This document shows, piece after piece, positions 26,146 to 36,743 of a DNA stretch of 64,000 nucleotides. The stretch comes from Aristolochia californica (taxonomy: Eukaryota; Streptophyta; Magnoliopsida; Piperales; Aristolochiaceae), in NCBI GenBank assembly GCA_029961685.1, contig JARWKL010000003.1:9990459-10054458 (forward strand), read 5' to 3'. The position numbers and the translations under genes were made by a program. Within the stretch, counting starts at the first letter, position 1. Each line of letters starts with the position of its first letter. The notes under the pieces are model-generated. The model saw nothing but the letters and a program-made list of their open reading frames with translations. It had not been told where the DNA came from and did not search any database.

Positions 26146-27849
26146 ATGGTCTCCGGCGGCGAAGGATTTGAAGTTGGAAACGTTCCCTTCAATTCGGACG
26201 GTTGGGGTCCGCCGGAAACGGCTTCCCAGCTCCTCTCCAACCATCCCAACAATGTCCCATTTGCTCCTTTCTCTCGTTCTGAAAAGATCGGAAGAATCGC
26301 GGACTGGACTCGAACGTACAACAACCCTGGTCGTGCCAAAAATCCCGCAGATTCCGTGTTCGATTTTACTTTAGACGATCCTTCGCTCATCGCCGACGAT
26401 GACTCCAGCTTCCGTCTTGTCGACGGCAAACCCCCTCCGCGCCCCAAGTTTGGCCCTAGGTGGCGCTTCCAGCAGCAGCGGCAACTCCCACAGCGACGAG
26501 ATGAGGAGGTCGAGGCGCGTAAGCGTGAGGCCGAGAAGGAGCGCGCAAGGAGAGACCGCCTCTATAATCTCAATCGGTCGGGATCTAACCAGCCACGTCG
26601 CGAAGCCGCTGTCTTAAAATCATCTGTAGAAATTCAGCCCGAGTGGACAATGCTTGATCAGATCCCTTTTTCTACCTTTTCCAAGCTCTCGTTCTCTGTC
26701 CCCGAACCCGAAGATCTTCTTATCTGTGGTGCTCTCGAGTTTTACGATCGGTCTTTCGATCGTATCAACCCTAAAAACGAAAAACGTCTCGAGAGGTTCA
26801 AGAATCGTAATTTCTTCAAAGTCACTACCACTGATGATCCCGTCATCCGTCGGCTCGCGAATGAGGACAAAGCCACAGTTTTTGCTACAGATACTATCCT
26901 GTCCACTCTCATGTGTGCGCCGCGTTCTGTTTATTCGTGGGATATCGTGATCCAGAGGGTTGGAAACAAGCTATTCTTTGACAAGCGTGATGGGTCACAG
27001 CTCGATCTCTTGTCCGTGAACGAGACCTCGCAGGAACCTCTTCCTGAGGCTAAAGACGACATAAACTCTGCCTATTCTCTCAGTGTTGAAGCCGCATACA
27101 TCAACCAAAATTTCTCGCAGCAGGTTTTGGTTCGGGATGGTAACAAGGTGACCTTTGAAGAGCCTAATCCTTTCGCTGCTGAGGGAGAAGAGGTGGCTTC
27201 TGTGGCTTATCGTTACCGTAGATGGAAGCTTGATGATGATATGCATTTGGTTGCGAGGTGCGAAGTGCAGAGTGCTGCAGATATCAAGGGACAGAGGGCT
27301 TTCTTGACCTTGAATGCCCTTAACGAATTTGATCCTAAATATACCGGGGTAGATTGGAGGCAGAAACTGGAGACGCAAAAGGGAGCTGTTTTGGCCACGG
27401 AACTGAAAAATAACGCAAATAAATTGGCGAAATGGACAGCGCAGGCACTTCTAGCGAGTGCAGATGTTATGAAGCTTGGGTATGTGTCAAGAGTCCATCC
27501 TCGTGACCACTATAATCATCTGATTTTGAGTGTGGTGGGTTATAAGCCGAGGGAGTTTGCTACACAGATAAATTTGAACACCTCAAACATGTGGGGCATT
27601 GTGAAATCGATTGTGGATTTATGTATGAAGTTGAACGAAGGGAAGTATGTTCTTGTGAAGGATCCTTCGAAGCCGCAGGTAAGGATCTATGAGGTGCCAG
27701 CGGATGCTTTTGAGAATGATTATGTGGAGGAACCGTTGCCTGAAGATGAGCAAGTACAGCCACCGGCTGATGAGGAGGCCACTGGTGCGGAGCCTGCTGC
27801 CATAGAAAATGAGGTCGAAGAGAAGGAAACTAACGGTGATGCTCAGTGA
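26146..27849 (+). CDS. Eukaryotic translation initiation factor 3 subunit d
   Basis: Subunit d of eIF3, the cap-proximal peripheral subunit that contacts mRNA and helps load the 40S ribosome; cytosolic. A single uninterrupted frame of 567 residues. N-terminal plant eIF3d block: VPFNSDGWGPPET, FAPFSRSEKIGRIADWTR, then the basic Arg/Gln/Glu-rich stretch at about 110-145. The cap-binding-like core follows with WTMLDQIPFSTFSKLSF, DRINPKNEKRLERF, SVYSWDIVIQRVGNKLFFDK, YRYRRWKLDDDMHLVARCE, and near the C-terminus LGYVSRVHPRDHYNHLILSV and PREFATQINLNTSNMWGIVK. The tail after about 530 is acidic. The start is the ATG in CCACCATGG, a near-ideal context; the frame stays open upstream to 26068 but has no other ATG. 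Absence of introns is usual for this gene in plants. No damage seen. Confidence 0.97.
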   Translation: MVSGGEGFEVGNVPFNSDGWGPPETASQLLSNHPNNVPFAPFSRSEKIGRIADWTRTYNNPGRAKNPADSVFDFTLDDPSLIADDDSSFRLVDGKPPPRPKFGPRWRFQQQRQLPQRRDEEVEARKREAEKERARRDRLYNLNRSGSNQPRREAAVLKSSVEIQPEWTMLDQIPFSTFSKLSFSVPEPEDLLICGALEFYDRSFDRINPKNEKRLERFKNRNFFKVTTTDDPVIRRLANEDKATVFATDTILSTLMCAPRSVYSWDIVIQRVGNKLFFDKRDGSQLDLLSVNETSQEPLPEAKDDINSAYSLSVEAAYINQNFSQQVLVRDGNKVTFEEPNPFAAEGEEVASVAYRYRRWKLDDDMHLVARCEVQSAADIKGQRAFLTLNALNEFDPKYTGVDWRQKLETQKGAVLATELKNNANKLAKWTAQALLASADVMKLGYVSRVHPRDHYNHLILSVVGYKPREFATQINLNTSNMWGIVKSIVDLCMKLNEGKYVLVKDPSKPQVRIYEVPADAFENDYVEEPLPEDEQVQPPADEEATGAEPAAIENEVEEKETNGDAQ

Positions 27850-28976
27850 ATCAATAATTTTGAATGTGGAACCGATTTTTAGGTTTGTTAAAGACTTCTT
27901 TATTATCTAATTTTGAGGTTTCCCCTATCTTCATTGACAAGTTTTCTTTGCAGTAGTTGGTTCACAATATTCTCATAATATTTTTGTTTATTTTGTTGGT
28001 TGTCTTCTTTTCTTTTGTGTGATTTACTCTTGCAGTTTTTTGTTTATTATGATCTGAGTGTTTGCTGTTACTTGTTCATGTTGCTACTGCTTACAATCTG
28101 TTGATTGCTCATCTTTCCGAGTGACATTCCACTAGAACAAATTGTAAATGGCTGTGCAACTTTATCAAATTCTAATAAAAGAAAAAGAAGATAAGATGGG
28201 AAATAGTACCAGGGTGAGTAAAGAAGATGAGCAAGTACCAACATGATAATAATGCACTACTGGGTCGTGGAATTCTACCAACTTATGATGTTCCTGGTGA
28301 GCAGGAAAGGTATGGGAAACTTATTGGATTGAAAAGTTATTGAAAGATTATGAGATTTTCCACATCAACTGAATTTGGGATTTTTCAAAACCAGTGTGCT
28401 GTGGAGTTGGAAGTGTTGAGAATTGTCTTAGTTTATATCAAGTCTGCTGCTGAAGTGCTGATGATGAGTGCACAGGGGTGAAAGTGGTCTAAGAAACTGT
28501 TGAGAATAATTTTTATTTGTTACATGTGGTCACCATTAATATAGTCAAGTCTCACTTTCTGAAAATTCAATAGTACTGTGGCAGATAAATTTTATACTCT
28601 GTCCAACCTCTTACCCTGAAACTCTAAATGAACTGTTGAAGATGGATAAACTAAGAAACCCAACACCCATCACCATGTTCAGTATTCACCTCCTCCCACT
28701 AATTAAGCAAAGCGTTTATCTTTTTAAGTTTCTTCCTATTACTCTGTATTCTTCTGGTCTCTCTTACTTCTTTTTTTCTGGACTCCTCTCTGTTTTTGCA
28801 TGATTTCAACTTCTTATTTTCTTCTCTTTTTTTTGCATGATTTCAACTTCTGCTTTGTCCTCTCTTTTTTGCATGATTTCAAATTCTTCTCTGCAAAGTA
28901 AGTCCTTATCTCTCTCTCTCTAGAACCTAGCCTTTTAATTAATGTCTATTACAAGGGTTTGTTGATGTATTTGTCA
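27850..28976. other. eIF3d 3' flank, no gene seen
   Basis: 3' UTR followed by AT-rich sequence. Three near-repeats of TTTTTTGCATGATTTCAA lie at about 28790-28885. No gene or transposon domain is recognised. Confidence 0.5.
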
Positions 28977-30540
28977 TAAGGGTGTAAATGAATAGGATCT
29001 GGGAATTTTGGATATGATTCGATTTCGAATATTTATCTGTTCAGATAGTATCTGGATCTGGATAATATTTAGATACGAATTCCTGTAATAAAAAGGTGAA
29101 TTGAAAATAAAAAAATCTAAAAAATTGAAGAAAATGATTAAAATAGAAAAATTAAAGGAACAGGAACTATTAAGATCCTATTAAAGTTCAACACATAATA
29201 TTCAAATACTCAACAGGAAGACTAGTAATTTTTGTTTCAAAGATGGGAACCAATCTGATGTACACATCAATACCTCTAGAATCCATTTTAAAGATAATTC
29301 AAAAGCAAGACTAGTAACTAAATTGCAAAAATATCTCTCGCAATCTTTGAAAGAATTGAAAATTTTACCATACTTTTCCACCACAACAACACATCAACAC
29401 TAGCCTCATCTGGAGTGAATCTCATCCAAATAAAAATCTTCATTTGTGTTCCCTCATATGATCTAATGCTCAAGAGTTTTACAAAACCTTCTCTTAGTTG
29501 CTTCTTTGCTTCACAACCTTCTTTCTCATCAACAATTTGCTTCCCCTGATTCTTAGTTACAGCAAAAACACAAACAAATGGACAAAACTTGGAAGAATAT
29601 TTTAAATAAAGATCGTACCGAAAAATTTGAACCCTCTAAACATGGGATTTTGTAGCATCATCCTCAATTGTCCCCTATATGTACTTAATATAATCCATCT
29701 TGAATTGTGGATAAAAAAACAATGACTACCAAGTGACACTCTTCCCAATATTTTAAAATTTTAGTCATCATCTCACTTACCATTTCTCTAGTGCACTAAT
29801 ACTCACTGTTTATCCACTCATACTTGCATGGTACAAACATCATTAAAATACAAATTTGTTGTCATAGATTGATCTGAAAAGGCTAAGAAGCATTGCAAAA
29901 TACTCAAACATTCAATTATGTAACTAGAGACCTTCTACTTATCGTTACAAGGGTAATCAACATATTGAAAATCAATATCACGTAGACGAGTAAAAGTTTT
30001 TCTAAAATCCATTGTAGTTTTAAACATTAAAAAAGTTGTATTCCATCGTGTAGGTACATCCCAACAAATACCTTTATTGGAAGGTAAATATTCATGAAGT
30101 GTAACTTTCTTCAATTTTTTTTCCTTTTAGGAGTATTTCTCACAAATATAACAATCCTTCTAACCTCCTCTATAAAATTAGATATTGTATGCAAAACATC
30201 CTACACAATTAAATTTAAAATATATACACTAAACGAGATATGAGAAAAATACCCATTATATATCAACAATTTTTTTGTCATGCAAGCAATTTTTCAATTT
30301 TTATAACCATTACATAACTTGTAGAGGCATTATCAAGGATGATGGCACACGACTTCTTATTAATATTCCAAGTTCCAACTATAAATTTGGGTTTTCAAAA
30401 TTTAGTAAAGAACTTTAGTTGTATGTGGAGTGTTTGCATGTTGAAATACAAGGGTCTTCTTTCGTAAAAGTCATTCATCATCAATGAAATGAGTTGCCAA
30501 ACATGCAAAAAATTCAATTTGGATCTTTAATTTATTTTGC
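28977..30540 (-). mobile_element. hAT transposase relic (RICESLEEPER-like), end-deleted
   Basis: Minus-strand reading from about 30540 downward gives, in shifting frames, the hAT transposase order. WNINKKSCAIILDNAS lies near 30350; VYILNLIV and TISNFIEEVRRIV near 30190; CWDVPTRWNTTFLMFKTT near 30050; an MTKILKYWEECH-like segment near 29770; VDVLLWWKS near 29390; and EVLMCTSDW near 29260. The conserved hAT dimerisation core between the last two blocks is largely missing. The left end TAAGGGTGTAAATGA at 28977 resembles a hAT terminal repeat. Many stops and frameshifts; long dead. The right terminal repeat is not seen because the copy abuts the retroelement block that begins near 30545. Confidence 0.75.
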
Positions 30541-30544
30541 TAAA

Positions 30545-32520
30545 AAAAATCTTCGTAGATGCAAAAACTTCATTTTTTATGTTCTCCATTTCTTGAATAT
30601 TTTGGTCACATAAATTTTACCACAACATGTGGAACAAAATACTTATTTCTTATACTTCTTGTATTTCTCCTCCTCAAGCTAGTGATAAAAATGACAGAGA
30701 CCCAACTTGGACAAAACACAATATAGGAGAAGAAAATCACTCCTAGGCATACGACATAGCTCTATATACTAATAAAAATGGTTATAATCTGAAACACAAT
30801 CCACTTAATTTTAAAGATGAAAAATCGGTCAAACTTTAGGGCACAACAAAGAGACTACTCACTTTTTAAAGGTAACTCAAACATAAATCACCTCTTGGGT
30901 GAAAAATAAAAGACTTAACCCAAGTTGAATGTTGGGCACACTCCTGTACTTTTTAAATAGTCGATTTAGGCATTACTCTAAAGTAATAAAAATACAAGAT
31001 GATAAACTGGAGAAATATTAGAAGAAAACAACTTTAACCGAAAGGAGGTGATTATGCAACACTCATACTTCCAAAGTGACCTTTTTTTTTTTTTTAAAAA
31101 AAAAAAAGTTAGGGGAGACTATAATATAGAACTTAATAAATTTGACAAAGTTCAATTTTTTTTTTTTTTTGGGTGACCACAATTTTTCGGAGTTAACTAT
31201 GAAAAATACACAACTAAGTAACAAAAATACAAAACTTGAAAACAACATTGAAGCAAGATATTACATACCTTGAATGAACACATCGTGGAGTGATTAAGTC
31301 TGACCAAAACTCTCTCTTATTATAAAATAAATTTGGCTAAAATACTTTGATTTTAGGAGAAAATGAAACTCAACTCATGTCAATGCATGGAGAGATAATA
31401 AGAGAGAAAATAGGAAAAAATGAGAGATTTTTTTTAGAACTGACCTTTGGTACTTTTGACATTGATATATCCAAAAATATACTCAGAATCACAAATCGTT
31501 TGTTTCTCAAGAAACTAGACTCGAATATATTTAAATTTATACCTAATTTGACATAAAAATCTTCATTCTTGATTATTTTATAACCCCTTTGTTTTCTTCA
31601 TTATGTAGTTTGACCCTTACTGACTCCAATGAGAATATCTTATTAAATATACATCAGATTGGCATGAAATTTTATTCTTTTGAAAATAAAATTTGATACA
31701 TTTTATCCAAGAATAATTTTTTTTTCATAAAATATGTGTCTTTTGAGATAAAAAAATATGTTTTGGACTCTTTAATCTTGTGAAACTGAGTATGCTTTCT
31801 TCTTTGGCCAGTATGACCATTGACTCTTCCGAAATCAATATCTCCCTATATAAAACTGAGTTTAAGAATTGGTTGGATAGGTAAGAAAATAAACTTACAT
31901 ATTTTTATTTTGACATATAAATCTTCATATAAATTTTCGTTCTTGATGGTATATAATGACTCGTAAGTTGGAGTTTTCTCTTATTGTTTGAACCTCTCTT
32001 GCAGTCTGACCTTTGCTGCTTCAAATATTGATTTATCTTTGTAGAATACTCCAATTGAAAAAAAAAATTATGTTGGAAAGTAGAAATGAAGATATTTCCA
32101 TAAATATATAATTTTCAATATGAAAAGTTTAATATGGAGGTGCGAACACCAATAAAACAACAGGTACTGGAACAAGAAAGAAAGAAAAAAGATTGAATGT
32201 GAACCTAAACTACTAGAGATAATAGATAAAAAAAAATCACATTTTCTCTATGGGTTGACAAGTCAACTCAAAGAACCCGCTCTGATACCATGTTGAATTT
32301 ATGGAAAAGAGAAAAAAATTTACTGACTTGTTGTAATTTGAGTACAATAGGCCTCTATTTACAATAGAGGAAAAAAGTAGAATCTAATTACAATTAAACC
32401 ACCCTTATCCTAATGGCACCCAAAGTTAAACACTAAAAGATAAGCCCTAGAATAATTGAACAATTAAATATAAATAGAAGACTAGCATAACTAAAACATC
32501 TTTAGCTCAGGCTCTTCTGT
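30545..32520 (-). mobile_element. Copia 5' end, minus orientation (left arm of a divergent pair)
   Basis: An LTR fragment at 32291-32515 ends TTCAACA on the minus strand and is followed by a primer-binding site TGGTATCAGAGC at 32290-32279. Then comes about 1.7 kb of leader sequence down to about 30545. Leader and LTR are homologous, in opposite orientation, to 33537-35215. For example, CTTGAGGAGGAGAAATACAA (minus strand near 30675) matches CTTGAGGGGGAGAAGTACAA near 35090, and AGGGAGATATTGAT with AGAGTCAATGGTCAT is shared near 31830 and 34660. The LTR lacks its 5' part. Confidence 0.75.
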
Positions 32521-32611
32521 GAAACCTCATTCCATTAGACTATTCTTAGACACCACCATATTAATTCTGGCTCTATGAGACTTTTTAATGTGAGAGTCAT
32601 GTAAGACTATT

Positions 32612-33490
32612 CTATACCTGCTCTTTAACACAACTCAAAGTCATCATCTGATACTGTTTTCTTCCCTTTTTGTGTCTCGATCTTCTCTTTATTTTTTCAC
32701 TATTATTGATTGAGGCTTGATTGGCTAGCACCCAATCCGATTTACAATGAAGTTTCCAAGCTGTATGAACTAGGTGATTGATATCCCCATAGTAAGTGCA
32801 CACTCGATTATTAGTTCTTGAAGAGCTTGAATTAGCTCTACTACCTCGTCCTCTACCACCTCTAGAATTTCTCCCTCGGCCACTATTAGTTGACTTTGTA
32901 CCCCTATTATTAGAGTACATGGTTGATGGTATCTCAACATGAGGTGTGGAAGAGGGATATGGAATTCATAGCAATGTGACTTATACCATCAAAGGATGGA
33001 AGAGCAGCGGAACTGAGAAGTTGAAATTTTGTCACCTTTAGATACGGTTTGATATTAGCCTTACAAATAGAAGTTGCCAAAACTTCCCATTGCTTCTCCT
33101 AAACCGAAATACCAATATAGTAAGGCTGAGCAATCTTCCATTCCTGAATAAGTCCTCTAAATCAAGCATATACTCATGCAAATTCTCCCCTTGTTTTGTA
33201 TTAAACATTGTTTGAAAGACATCATATAGTTTATGAAATTGTCGGTGCTAAAGTATAGTTTTGCACAAATATCCATTATTTGCTTAGTCGTTTCAAGGAG
33301 GACAACATTATTTGCAACATTCTCCTCTTTACTATTTATCAACCAACTAATGACAAAAATATCATCTTTAAGCCATTTTTTATAAAAATTATCTTCCTCA
33401 TCTACTATTAGAGATAGTTTGGTCAAGTGTCCTAAAAGATCCCAGATGATACGAAATCACTTGACCGACTGATACCAACTCAAATAGTTG
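32612..33490 (-). pseudogene. Copia gag remnant
   Basis: Minus-strand pieces of a Copia gag. Near 33400 is a Retrotran_gag_3/UBN2-like block (DNFYKKWLKDDIFVISWLIN with TKQIMDICAKLYFS). Near 32800 an Arg/Gly-rich stretch is followed by a zinc knuckle-like VCTYYGDINHLVHTAWKLH, in which one Cys has become Tyr. It lies upstream of the minus-strand LTR at 32291 with no pol in between, so it is a rearranged fragment and not a normal element start. Confidence 0.75.
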
Positions 33491-33536
33491 GATAAGCGTC
33501 TGAAGTAAATTGTGACAATCTTAAGTAAATCACTCT

Positions 33537-34030
33537 TGTTGGAATATGGGCTCTAGTCCACTCGACCAAGGAAGGCTCACATGTCTAAGAGTATTATAAG
33601 ATAAGTCACATTACCAAGGAAGACCCACAAGATGGGCCCAAGCACATAAGAAATAGGACCCAACATGATTACCACGAGAGCATCCTTATCACATAAGTTG
33701 GAAGATAAAAAAGGACTCACAAAGATAACCACAAGCTGGTTGGAAGATCAAGAAGGACTCACAAAGATAACCACGAGCTGACATATTTATCTTATGGTCA
33801 CATCATAGAAGAGTTCTAGTTTGAGTTATGTATGGCTTCTATTTATATTGAGTTATTTAATTATGCTAAGTCTTATCCTTAAGTGTTAGATTTTGGGTGT
33901 AATTGGGCCAAAAGTAGTTTTATGTAATTAAACTCTACTACCTTCCTCTATTATAAATAGAGGTTCATGTACTCTAATTATAATCAGTTAATGAAGTCGA
34001 TGAAGTATTTCTCTTTTCATAAATTCAACA
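33537..34030 (+). repeat. Copia LTR, plus orientation
   Basis: A 494-bp LTR begins TGTTGGAATATGG and ends AATTCAACA, with TGTTG/CAACA short inverted ends. A perfect initiator-Met primer-binding site TGGTATCAGAGC follows at 34031-34042. A TATA-like TATAAATAG lies at 33952-33960. Its 3' half aligns with the minus-strand LTR at 32291-32515. A short internal duplication (GGACTCACAAAGATAACCAC) occurs near 33711 and 33755. Confidence 0.88.
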
Positions 34031-35215
34031 TGGTATCAGAGCAGGCTCTGTGAGTTGACCCACAAGGATAATGAGGTCCTTTTCTCTAAACCCTAAACCC
34101 TAAGTCTAGGTTCGTAGTTATTTTTTTGAGTCCCTACACTCATAGATTTCTTTGCATTTTTCACCTCTATACTGAGATTTTCATATTGAAAATTATATAT
34201 TGACAGAAAGATATTTGAGTTTACTTTCCAAGGAAAAACTATATTTTCCCATGGGAGTTATCTAAAAAGAGAAATTGATATTTGAATGAGCGAAGGTCAG
34301 ATTGCAAAAGAGGTTCGAGCAGCTGCAGCAGAAAGCTTCAACTTCCGAGGTATTTTATGCTATCGAGAAGGAGAATTTATATGGAGAAATATATATCAAA
34401 AGAAGTATGTGTATTTCTATTCTCTTACGTAATCAACCAATTTTCAATCAGATTTATCTATAAATAGAAATCAATATTTGAAGCAGCAAAGGTCAGATTG
34501 AAAAAAAGGTTCAAGAAGCACCTAAAAGCTTCAACTTGCGAGGTATTTGATTCTATCAAGAACGAGACTTTAAATGGAAAATTATATATCAAAAGAAATA
34601 TCTTTAAATATATTTTCTTAAATATTCATCTAATTCTTGATCTGAGTTTTTTATAAGGAGATATTGATCTTGGAAGAGTCAATGGTCATGCTAAAAAAAG
34701 GAGAAACAATGTTTAGCTCTGCCAGATGACAGAGACCGAAATCTATCAGATTATTTATCTTCTGATAATTATATTTTATGAAGATATTTTATAATTGGAT
34801 GAAATTTATTTATGTCTAGTTTCATAAAGAGAAAATTTCATGTCAATCTGATCTATATTTAAAGATATATTCGCATTGGAAGAATCAAAGGTCATGCTAA
34901 TATCCTGTTGCATTGAAAAATCCAAATTTAAGCCGATTGTTTTGCGTCACTGTTTGGGTTGCTTTATCAGGAAAATATCTCACTTTTCCCTGGTTTAAGG
35001 GCTTATTACTACATCTATGTTATTTGGGCTTATTGTTATATCTATGATATTTGGTTCAAGCAAGGATCACTACCATTATATCCCGGCTTGAGGGGGAGAA
35101 GTACAAGAAGTACAAGAAAGAAGTATTTTATTCCAGATGTTGTGGATAAGTTTATGTGACCTAAATATTTAAGAAAGGGGGAACATAAAAGATGAAGCTT
35201 CTACATCTAAGGCAA
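34031..35215 (+). mobile_element. Copia leader region (right arm of the divergent pair)
   Basis: Non-coding leader following the primer-binding site. It contains repeated modules: GATATTTGAATGAGCGAAGG...TCAACTTCCGAGG near 34276 recurs as AATATTTGAAGCAGCAAAGG...TCAACTTGCGAGG near 34472. The motif GGAAGARTCAAWGGTCATGCTAA recurs near 34670 and 34880. No intact gag follows. Homologous inverted copy at 30545-32290. Confidence 0.7.
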
Positions 35216-36411
35216 AATATTTATATCGGATTATGATTATTTCATGGGTTCTTTTACAAGGTTTATTATTTTGGTTTGTGTTACAGGTTGGAAAATGGTT
35301 ATATTCAACTGCAATTATTATGTCTCTTTGGGGATTATTGTTGAAGAAGAGGTGGCCTCAGTATCCTTTATCATATCATAATTTATTTGATTCCGTAAAA
35401 AAATATCACGGTTGGGAAACCATGATGGAGGATACCCTGTAAAAAAATATCACAATTGGGAAATCATGGTGGAGGAACTTATTATTACATCTATGTTATC
35501 CTCAACCACGAATTACTCCACTAAACAACAAGCAAGGTATAACAACACCTGAGGTATTACGAAGACTTTATGATATCTCAACCAAAACTTTGCACTTGAG
35601 AAAAACTGAAGTCATACATGCATGTAAAAAAACCATACCAAGTGTTGGTCATGCAAGGTTACTATTCTTAATCAAAAAATAATCTCCATATCTAAACAAA
35701 TCAAATCATGTCACAAAATCTTGCTCAAAATCAAGATATATACATGGAAGAAAACTTTCCTTCTTAAGCATATACGTCACATGTATCATAGGATCTCATC
35801 CATTGACTTTCCTTTTGCTCTTATTTGTCATAAGTAGGAAATCTTAGAGTATGATTCAAAATAGAAACACGTAAACATTTCTGAATTCAACAACTTGCTT
35901 GCCAAAAATAGGACCTCCTTCTTTGTGTCAATGGAGAGAGCACCAATGGAGAAAAACTAGAAGAAACCAGCCAAACCAGCAGTCCTCTAAGAGAGTTTAT
36001 GCGATTCTAGTCTTAGTATTGAGCATAACAGATGAAGGTTGCTATGAAAAAACCATCTAAGCTTCATTCCAAATCATTTTTTTAAAGAACAAACATAGCA
36101 TCAAGATATATAAACTGCCTCTTAATCAGTATTTGCATGAATGAGAGGAAATAAAAAATAAAAAACTGATATTGTTTGTATGAGAAAACAACACTTAATC
36201 TTCACACACATAAGCAAAAAAATCTCATTCTCTAGGCTTCTTCACAAGCTTAATCATCAGTAATCATTTCAACAAAAAAGGGAAAGAAACTTATCTTCAA
36301 TGAACACGAGATGCTCAAACTGAGTACTTCAGCTTTGATATGATGATGGTAGATATATGATTAACACCTTAACCGAAGTACCTGGGATCCCAAATCATTG
36401 CTTTGATACCA
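35216..36411. other. Retroelement-derived leader or spacer
   Basis: A local duplication (AAAAAAATATCACGGTTGGGAA near 35397 and 35439) and AT-rich sequence. The right end should be the leader of a minus-strand element, because a primer-binding site TGGTATCAAAGC lies at 36411-36400 on the minus strand. No coding domain seen. Confidence 0.5.
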
Positions 36412-36743
36412 TGTTGATTTTAGGATCCTATAGTAGTTAGATAAAAAAAAAAGTATTCTAAGAGAAGAAGAAATGAAGAAGAAGAAAAGAGAAGAGAAAA
36501 GGAAGGAAGAAGAGAGAAAGAGATAAGAGAGAGTGACGGTTGTTTGAGAGGAGAGAAACAAATGTGGGAATGAGAGGATTAGGGTTTTAAGAGCATATAT
36601 AATTCTCCCCCATAATCTCTATTTATATGTGTAAAAGAGTAACAATTACATCAATGTCCTTTACCCTAAATAGGGAAGAACATGGACAAGAAACAAATAA
36701 CTTTTACATTAATGCCACTATAGATAAATTATATCTTCTAACA
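36412..36743 (-). repeat. LTR with adjacent primer-binding site
   Basis: On the plus strand it begins TGTTGATTTTAGG and ends TATCTTCTAACA, giving TGTTAG...CAACA ends on the minus strand. The minus-strand 3' end is directly followed by TGGTATCAAAGC (36411-36400), a primer-binding site. The interior is purine-rich (GAAGAAG runs). It abuts the SIRE-like gag at 36744, so it probably inserted there or replaced that element's LTR. Confidence 0.7.
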
